From 13-2-20CM-66-19 sp963824395 (lineage in GTDB: Bacteria; Pseudomonadota; Gammaproteobacteria; Steroidobacterales; Steroidobacteraceae): 64,000 bases of DNA. The notes below the pieces were generated by a model. The model was not told where the DNA came from. It saw only the letters and a program-made list of their open reading frames with translations, and ran no database searches. The DNA is taken from positions 1,178,001 through 1,242,000 of the forward strand of contig CAWGPF010000001.1 in NCBI GenBank assembly GCA_963824395.1. Direction: 5' to 3'. Numbering within the stretch: the first letter of the stretch is position 1; every line of letters begins with the position of its first letter. Position numbers and translations under genes: made by a program. Shown piece by piece: positions 59,630 through 64,000 of this stretch.

Positions 59630-61545
59630 ACGCCGCCGCGGCCGCGGCGCAAGCCGCGCCGCAGCTGAGTCTCTCGCTCATCGGCGTACCCAACTGCGGC
59701 AAGACCGCACTCTTCAACCGCCTCACCGGCAGCCGCCAGAAAGTCGCCAACTACCCGGGCGTCACCGTCGAGCGCAAGGAGGGACGCCTCCTCGGGCCGC
59801 ACACCGGGCGCAGCTACCGCATCGTGGACCTCCCCGGTGCCTACAGTCTGGAGCCCGCCACCCTCGATGAGGCCATCGCGCGCGACGTGGTGCTCGGGCG
59901 CCATGCGAGCGAGCCGCCGCCGGACCTCCTGGTGTGTGTGGTGGATGCCACGAACCTGCGCCTCAACCTGCGCCTGGTGCTGGAGCTGAAGCGCCTCGGC
60001 CGGCCCATGATCGTCGCGCTCAACATGAGCGACGTCGCCGAGCAGCGCGGCTACCGTCTGGACCGCGCCGCGCTCGAGCGCGCACTCGGCGTGCCGGTGA
60101 TCCCGACCGTGGCGGTGCGCTCCGGCGGGGAGCGCGCGCTGGTGGAGGCCATCGACGCCTATGACTTTGGTCCCGAATCCCTCGAACGTGCCCGCCGACG
60201 CCTTGCGCCGCCGGCCGCCACGGCGCGCGACATCGAGGCGACGCAGCGCGAGGTGCGGCGCGTGCTCGATGAATCCGGCTACCAGGTACCCGCGCGGGTC
60301 GCCGCACTGACGCGCCTCGACCAGGTGGTGCTCAACCCGGTCGCAGGGCCCGCACTCCTCGCGCTCGTGCTGTTCCTGATGTTCCAGGCGGTGTTCAGCT
60401 GGGCCAAGGTGCCGCAGAACCTGATCAACGAGGGCGTGCAGCGCGTGAGCGCCGCCCTGGGCGGCGCCCTGCCCGCCGGCCCGCTGCGCGGCCTCATCCT
60501 CGACGGGATCATCGCCGGCACCGGCAGCGTGCTCGTCTTCCTGCCGCAGATCCTGATCCTGTTCGCCTTCATCCTGGCGCTGGAGGACTCCGGCTACCTG
60601 CCGCGCGCGGCCTTCATGCTCGACCGCCTCATGGGCCGTGTCGGACTCTCCGGGCGCGCCTTCATCCCGCTCTTGTCGAGCTTCGCCTGCGCGATCCCGG
60701 GGATCATGGCGACCCGCACCATCCCCTCGCGTGGCGACCGGCTCGCGACCATCATGATCGCCCCGCTCATGACCTGCTCGGCGCGCCTGCCGGTCTACGC
60801 GCTCCTGATCGGCGCCCTCATCCCGCAGCGCACCGTCGGGTTCCTGAACCTGCGCGGCCTGGTGCTGTTTGCGCTATACCTCGCCGGCGTCTTGAGCGCA
60901 CTCGCGGTGGCCTTGGTGCTCAAGCGCACGGCCGCGGCGCGCGAGGATTACCGCCCGCTGCTGCTCGAGCTGCCCGAGTATCGCCTGCCGCACCTGCGCA
61001 ACCTGGTTCTCGGCCTGTGGGAGCGCACCCAGATCTTCCTGACGCGCGTCGGCACCATCATCCTGACGCTCATGGTAGTGCTGTGGTTCCTCGCCAGCTT
61101 CCCCGCACCGCCGGCCGGCGCCACGGGGCCTGCGATCCAGTACAGCATCGCCGGCTACCTCGGCCGCGGCCTCGAATACCTGTTCGCACCGATCGGCTTC
61201 AACTGGCAGATCTCGATCGCGCTCGTGCCGGGACTGGCCGCACGCGAGGTCGCGGTGAGCGCGCTCGGCACGGTATACGCGATGGCCGGCAGCGGCACGG
61301 CGGACGTCGCCGGCGCGCTCACGCCGGTGATCGCCCGCAGCTGGTCACTCGCCACGGGACTCTCGCTGCTGGCCTGGTACGTGTTCGCGCCGCAGTGCCT
61401 CTCGACGCTCGCCGTGGTGCGGCGCGAGACCAACTCCTGGCGCTACCCGCTCTACATGGCGGCTTATCTCTTCGCGCTCGCCTACCTCGGCGCCTTCATC
61501 ACCTACCGCACGGCACTCGCATTCGGTGGCGGGACGCCCGCGTGA
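59626..61545 (+). CDS. feoB: Ferrous iron transporter FeoB
   Basis: 639 residues, shorter than E. coli FeoB (773) but within range for this group. The N-terminal G domain has G1 GVPNCGKTALFN (usually GNPN), G2/G3 VANYPGVTVERKEG and DLPGAYSLEP, and G4 LNMSD. The membrane part has two Gate motifs with the conserved Cys in LLSSFACAIPGIMATRTIPS and SCSARLPVYA-type (MTCSARLPVYALLIGAL), which line the pore. Imports Fe2+ across the inner membrane. Overlaps the downstream small gene by four bases (GTGA). Confidence 0.97.
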   Translation: MNAAAAAAQAAPQLSLSLIGVPNCGKTALFNRLTGSRQKVANYPGVTVERKEGRLLGPHTGRSYRIVDLPGAYSLEPATLDEAIARDVVLGRHASEPPPDLLVCVVDATNLRLNLRLVLELKRLGRPMIVALNMSDVAEQRGYRLDRAALERALGVPVIPTVAVRSGGERALVEAIDAYDFGPESLERARRRLAPPAATARDIEATQREVRRVLDESGYQVPARVAALTRLDQVVLNPVAGPALLALVLFLMFQAVFSWAKVPQNLINEGVQRVSAALGGALPAGPLRGLILDGIIAGTGSVLVFLPQILILFAFILALEDSGYLPRAAFMLDRLMGRVGLSGRAFIPLLSSFACAIPGIMATRTIPSRGDRLATIMIAPLMTCSARLPVYALLIGALIPQRTVGFLNLRGLVLFALYLAGVLSALAVALVLKRTAAAREDYRPLLLELPEYRLPHLRNLVLGLWERTQIFLTRVGTIILTLMVVLWFLASFPAPPAGATGPAIQYSIAGYLGRGLEYLFAPIGFNWQISIALVPGLAAREVAVSALGTVYAMAGSGTADVAGALTPVIARSWSLATGLSLLAWYVFAPQCLSTLAVVRRETNSWRYPLYMAAYLFALAYLGAFITYRTALAFGGGTPA

Positions 61546-61808
61546 GCGGCGTGCTGCAGGGGCTGATCGTGACGGTAGTGGTGCTCTTGTGTGCGCTCTA
61601 CAGCGCCTGGCGTCTGTTCCCGGCGCGCCTGCGGGTGCGCGTCATGGACGCCCTGGCACGCGTGCCGGGCCTCGGCACCGCTCCCTGGTTCGAGGCGCTG
61701 CGCGCACACGCGATCGCCAAGCTCGCCGCCGGCTGCGCGGCGTGCGCGCCCACTGCTACGAGCGCGGCTTCCCGGAAACAAACACCTGGTGGACTTCGCC
61801 GTTCGTGA
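61542..61808 (+). CDS. Small membrane protein downstream of feoB (DUF6587-like)
   Basis: 88 residues from a GTG that overlaps the feoB stop. One membrane helix (LIVTVVVLLCALYSAWRLF, about 8-26) is followed by a basic stretch and a short Cys pair, GCAACAP. Proteins with this layout, one helix and a C-terminal Cys motif, follow feoB in many Xanthomonadales and are grouped as DUF6587; a role like FeoC is possible. Its last 53 bases overlap the convergent GNAT gene. The C-terminal tail beyond the cysteines is not family-like, so it may have been extended by drift of the stop codon. Confidence 0.65.
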   Translation: MSGVLQGLIVTVVVLLCALYSAWRLFPARLRVRVMDALARVPGLGTAPWFEALRAHAIAKLAAGCAACAPTATSAASRKQTPGGLRRS

Positions 61809-62274
61809 CGCGCTCAGTGAAGCTGCCCTGCGTGTAGCTGCCGACGACGCGCCGCCAGAAGCTCACCGCGGTGGCATTCCTCAGGTACTCGGTGATCTCC
61901 CAGCGGCCGGCGAAGCGGCTGAGTATCAGCTGCACCGCCGTCTGCCCGATCCCGAGGCGCCGCCGCGGGCGCGCAATGAAGAACTCCGCCAGGCGATAGT
62001 CGATGCGCGGCTGCCGCGCCGTCGGCAACACCCGCACCACGCGCGCGAAGCCCACCGTTTCATCGCCGCGCATGATGACGAGCGGGTAGGTGTTCGGATC
62101 GCCGAACCAGTGCGCGATCTGATCGGGCTCGCGATGACCGATCTCCCCGAGCCGCGGGAACAGACCCGTGCCGGGGTTCAGGTCATCGAGATAGTCGCGG
62201 TAGACGCTCTGGATCCACAGGCGGTCGGCGGGGGCCGCCCGGGCATCGCGCACACTCACTGCGGCGACGATCAT
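61756..62274 (-). CDS. GNAT family N-acetyltransferase
   Basis: 172 residues. The acetyl-CoA-binding region is visible as EFFIARPRRRLGIGQTAVQL (R/Q-x-x-G-x-G/A type, about 105-124), with preceding beta strands LVIMRGDETVGFARVVRVL and a final VSFWRRVVGSYTQGSF. Substrate unknown. The ATG at 62274 is preferred over TTG 62280. Its 3' end overlaps the convergent small Feo-linked gene by 53 bases. Transcription from the lipoprotein gene upstream is blocked by a strong terminator. Confidence 0.85.
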   Translation of the reverse strand: MIVAAVSVRDARAAPADRLWIQSVYRDYLDDLNPGTGLFPRLGEIGHREPDQIAHWFGDPNTYPLVIMRGDETVGFARVVRVLPTARQPRIDYRLAEFFIARPRRRLGIGQTAVQLILSRFAGRWEITEYLRNATAVSFWRRVVGSYTQGSFTERVTNGEVHQVFVSGKPRS

Positions 62275-62313
62275 AGGCAACTCAATCCATGAAGTTCAGG
62301 CGCGGGCGATCCG

Positions 62314-62364
62314 GAAAAAAGAAACGGCCCGGACAGCTCGCAAACCGCGAACCGTCCGGGCCGT
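62314..62364 (-). terminator. Rho-independent terminator of the Ala-rich lipoprotein gene
   Basis: ACGGCCCGGAC (62324-62334) is exactly complementary to GTCCGGGCCGT (62354-62364). Read on the minus strand the hairpin is followed by TTTCTTTTTT, a strong U-tract. It starts 24 bases after the stop of the lipoprotein gene. Confidence 0.85.
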
Positions 62365-62387
62365 GTTTTCAGCCGTAAGCGTGAAGC

Positions 62388-62684
62388 TTACTGCTTCGGC
62401 GGCGTCGAGCTGTCAGACGCGGCCTTGGCGGCATCGGACGCGGCCTGCCCGGCAGTCTGCGCAGCGGAGCTGGCAGCGTCGGCAGCAGAGCCCGCGGCCT
62501 TACCGGCAGCGTCGGCAGCGTTGGTCGCAGCCTGACCAGCCTGCTGAGCGGCGTCGGACGCAGCGGCAGCAGCGGCAGGGGCAGCAGGAGGAGTGGCAGC
62601 GTCGGTGCCTGCGGATTCCTGCTTCGCGCAGGCCGTCAGCATCAGCGCGGCAACCACGGCGCTAAGAGCAAGTTTGGTGTTCAT
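62388..62684 (-). CDS. Ala-rich lipoprotein with 11-residue repeats
   Basis: 98 residues. Lipobox MLTACAKQ places the acylated Cys at residue 19. After a Pro/Ala linker, residues about 43-95 form 11-residue units of pattern xAAxAAxxAAx (NAADAAGKAAG, SAADAASSAAQ, TAGQAASDAAK), the periodicity of group 3 LEA proteins and related amphipathic helices. Ala, Ser, Asp and Lys dominate, with no aromatic residue. It may protect the envelope under osmotic or drying stress, by analogy only. Own promoter and strong terminator make it a single-gene unit. Confidence 0.82.
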   Translation of the reverse strand: MNTKLALSAVVAALMLTACAKQESAGTDAATPPAAPAAAAAASDAAQQAGQAATNAADAAGKAAGSAADAASSAAQTAGQAASDAAKAASDSSTPPKQ

Positions 62685-62777
62685 CGATCGGTACCCCGAA
62701 GGAAGCAGTTGTGAGGATTAGACGACGACCTTTCCAGGTCGTTCCGTGCCCCGTTCCGGCAGCAGCGGGAGGCAAAT

Positions 62778-62805
62778 TCTATAGAAGTCCCGGTACGATT
62801 GGAAA
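62778..62805 (-). promoter_or_regulatory. Candidate promoter of the Ala-rich lipoprotein gene
   Basis: On the minus strand TTTCCA (62800-62805) and TATAGA (62778-62783) with a 16-base spacer, about 90 bases before the ATG at 62684. Confidence 0.45.
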
Positions 62806-62878
62806 CTCTCGGCCCCTCGTTTGCTGTCGGCCTGAAACGACACTCGCGCGTGGCGCAAGTCAACAAGAGGTTGGAATC

Positions 62879-64000
62879 ATGTCCGCACCCCTCGCTGCAC
62901 AGCTTGCCGACACCTTCGGGCCCCACCTGGAGGCCCTGTGCGCGCGCACCGCCCAGGCGCTCGAGGCCTGCGGCTACACCTCGCTCCTGGTGCACTCCGG
63001 CGCGCTCCTGGAGGTGTTTGAGGACGACCGCACCTACCCGTTCGAGGCCCACGCGCCGTTCAAGGTGTGGGTGCCGCTGGCGGATGCGCCCGACAGCTTC
63101 GTGTGGTTCGAGGCCGGCGCGCGGCCACGCCTGATCCTCAACCAGCCGCAGGACTACTGGTACAAGAGCGCGGAAATCCCTCAGGATTACTGGGTTTCCC
63201 GCTTCGACCTGCGCAGCGTCCCGGACCGCGCCGCAGCACGCGGGCAGCTGCCGAAGGATCTGTCTGGCTGCGCCTATATCGGGGATCCGCTGCCGGACCT
63301 GGGCGCCTGGGGGCTCGGGGCCATCAACCCGCCCGCGCTCATGCGGCGGCTGGATTATGCCCGGGCGGCGAAGACCCCATACGAGCTCGTCTGCCTGCGC
63401 GAGGCGAGCCGCTTGGGCGCGCTAGGGCACCGGGCGGCAGCCGGGGCATTCCGGGCCGGCGCCTCCGAGTTCGAGATCGAGCTCGCCTTCCTCGGGGCCT
63501 GCGGGCTGCGCGAGCAGGAACTTCCTTACAATCCGATCATCGCGCTCAATGCCGGCGGCGCGGTATTGCACTACCAGGTGCTGCAGAAGCACTCCCCGCC
63601 GGAGCGCTATTCGCTGCTGATTGACGCGGGCGCCGAGTTTGCCGGCTACGCCAGCGATATCACCCGCACCTACTCGGCCGAGGATCCGGACTTCGCGGCC
63701 CTCATCGGCCGCATGGACCGCATGCAGCAGGCCCTGTGCGCCGAGGTACGCCCGGGTGCGGACTGGCGCGAGATTCACCTGCGGGCACACACGCTCACCG
63801 CAGAGGTGCTCCGCGAGGCGGACCTGATCCTGTGCTCGCCTGCGGAAGCGGTGCAGAAGAACGTCACGAGCGTGTTCCTCCCCCACGGGATCGGGCACCT
63901 GCTCGGCCTCGAGGTGCATGACGTCGGCGGCTTCATGGCATCGCCGGAGGGCGGTGATATCGCGCGGCCCGACGGTCACCCCTACCTGAGGCTCACCCGG
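62879..64000 (+). CDS. pepQ: Xaa-Pro dipeptidase, M24B (partial, runs off the window)
   Basis: 374 residues visible of an expected 440 or so. The frame starts at ATG 62879 after AAGAGG and has no stop before the window end. The N-terminal domain matches PepQ (YTSLLVHSGALLEVFEDDRT, PFEAHAPFKVWVPLAD). The catalytic domain gives NPIIALNAGGAVLHYQ, the metal Asp in LLIDAGAEFAGYASDITRTY (two Asp), and His in FLPHGIGHLLGLEVHDVGG; the two final Glu ligands lie beyond the edge. It cleaves X-Pro dipeptides; homologues also hydrolyse organophosphates. PepP at 2508 is a distinct paralogue. It diverges from the Ala-rich lipoprotein gene. Confidence 0.93.
   Translation, partial: MSAPLAAQLADTFGPHLEALCARTAQALEACGYTSLLVHSGALLEVFEDDRTYPFEAHAPFKVWVPLADAPDSFVWFEAGARPRLILNQPQDYWYKSAEIPQDYWVSRFDLRSVPDRAAARGQLPKDLSGCAYIGDPLPDLGAWGLGAINPPALMRRLDYARAAKTPYELVCLREASRLGALGHRAAAGAFRAGASEFEIELAFLGACGLREQELPYNPIIALNAGGAVLHYQVLQKHSPPERYSLLIDAGAEFAGYASDITRTYSAEDPDFAALIGRMDRMQQALCAEVRPGADWREIHLRAHTLTAEVLREADLILCSPAEAVQKNVTSVFLPHGIGHLLGLEVHDVGGFMASPEGGDIARPDGHPYLRLTR

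Overview
The window is GC-rich bacterial chromosome, densely packed with core genes. Gene order points to a gammaproteobacterium. Conserved neighbourhoods include ygfB-pepP-ubiH-ubiI diverging from zapA-6S RNA-fau, rplM-rpsI, tldD-yhdP-rng-maf, rlmH-rsfS-nadD-holA, lptE-leuS, miaB-ybeZ-ybeY-corC-lnt, and ssb diverging from uvrA. The secreted UrcA-type proteins, the regulators with TolB/FlgO-like and TPR ectodomains, the Coq7-type ubiquinone hydroxylase and the Vfr/Clp-like CRP suggest the Xanthomonadales / Nevskiales / Steroidobacter part of the class. That placement is inference from gene content, not from a phylogeny.

Layout. 1-6.3 kb: tail of a probable EamA transporter, two ubiquinone flavin hydroxylases, pepP and ygfB on the minus strand; a ZapB-like coiled coil, zapA, 6S RNA, fau and an EVE-domain gene on the plus strand. 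6.3-7.3 kb: a 16-codon Lys/Ala microgene with its own promoter and two perfect hairpins, then rpiA. 7.3-11.2 kb: an accessory block, UrcA / winged-helix-TM-TPR regulator / unknown small protein / second UrcA. 11.2-24.4 kb: a small basic protein, tRNA-Gln, rpsI-rplM, coq7, crp, rpe, purC, djlA, a BtuF-like protein, a YihY-type membrane protein, pmbA, darP, purEK, an ExeA/GspA-like ATPase fused to an FHA domain, and two small ORFs. 24.5-35.3 kb: a long minus-strand run of tldD, nitrilase-family amidase, yhdP, rng, maf, rlmH, rsfS, nadD and holA.

35.4-39.3 kb is a probable insertion between holA and lptE: a DUF2946-like His/Cys protein with a TonB-dependent receptor, a secreted small protein, and a protein with an HExxH motif. 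39.3-49.2 kb: lptE, leuS, a Deg-type protease with a lipobox, lnt, corC, ybeY, ybeZ and miaB. 49.4-52.0 kb: a repeat-rich lipoprotein and an aldo/keto reductase. 52.0-57.0 kb: ssb and uvrA, separated by a His-rich PadR regulator and an O-methyltransferase. 57.1-64.0 kb: a TIR-TM-TPR protein, a feoA-feoB-small membrane protein operon behind a clear Fur box, a GNAT acetyltransferase, an Ala-rich 11-mer lipoprotein, and a pepQ-like M24 peptidase cut by the window end.

Most genes belong to housekeeping pathways: ubiquinone, purines, ribosome and tRNA maturation, lipoprotein and LPS export, DNA repair, and ferrous iron uptake. The most unusual items are the Lys/Ala microgene with tandem perfect hairpins, the reuse of one membrane/TolB-like/TPR chassis with either a DNA-binding or a TIR head, the UrcA block, the two insertions into conserved operons, and an apparent CTG start on ubiH. 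I see no insertion sequence, prophage, CRISPR array or integrase. No stretch over 300 bases lacks a gene or RNA.
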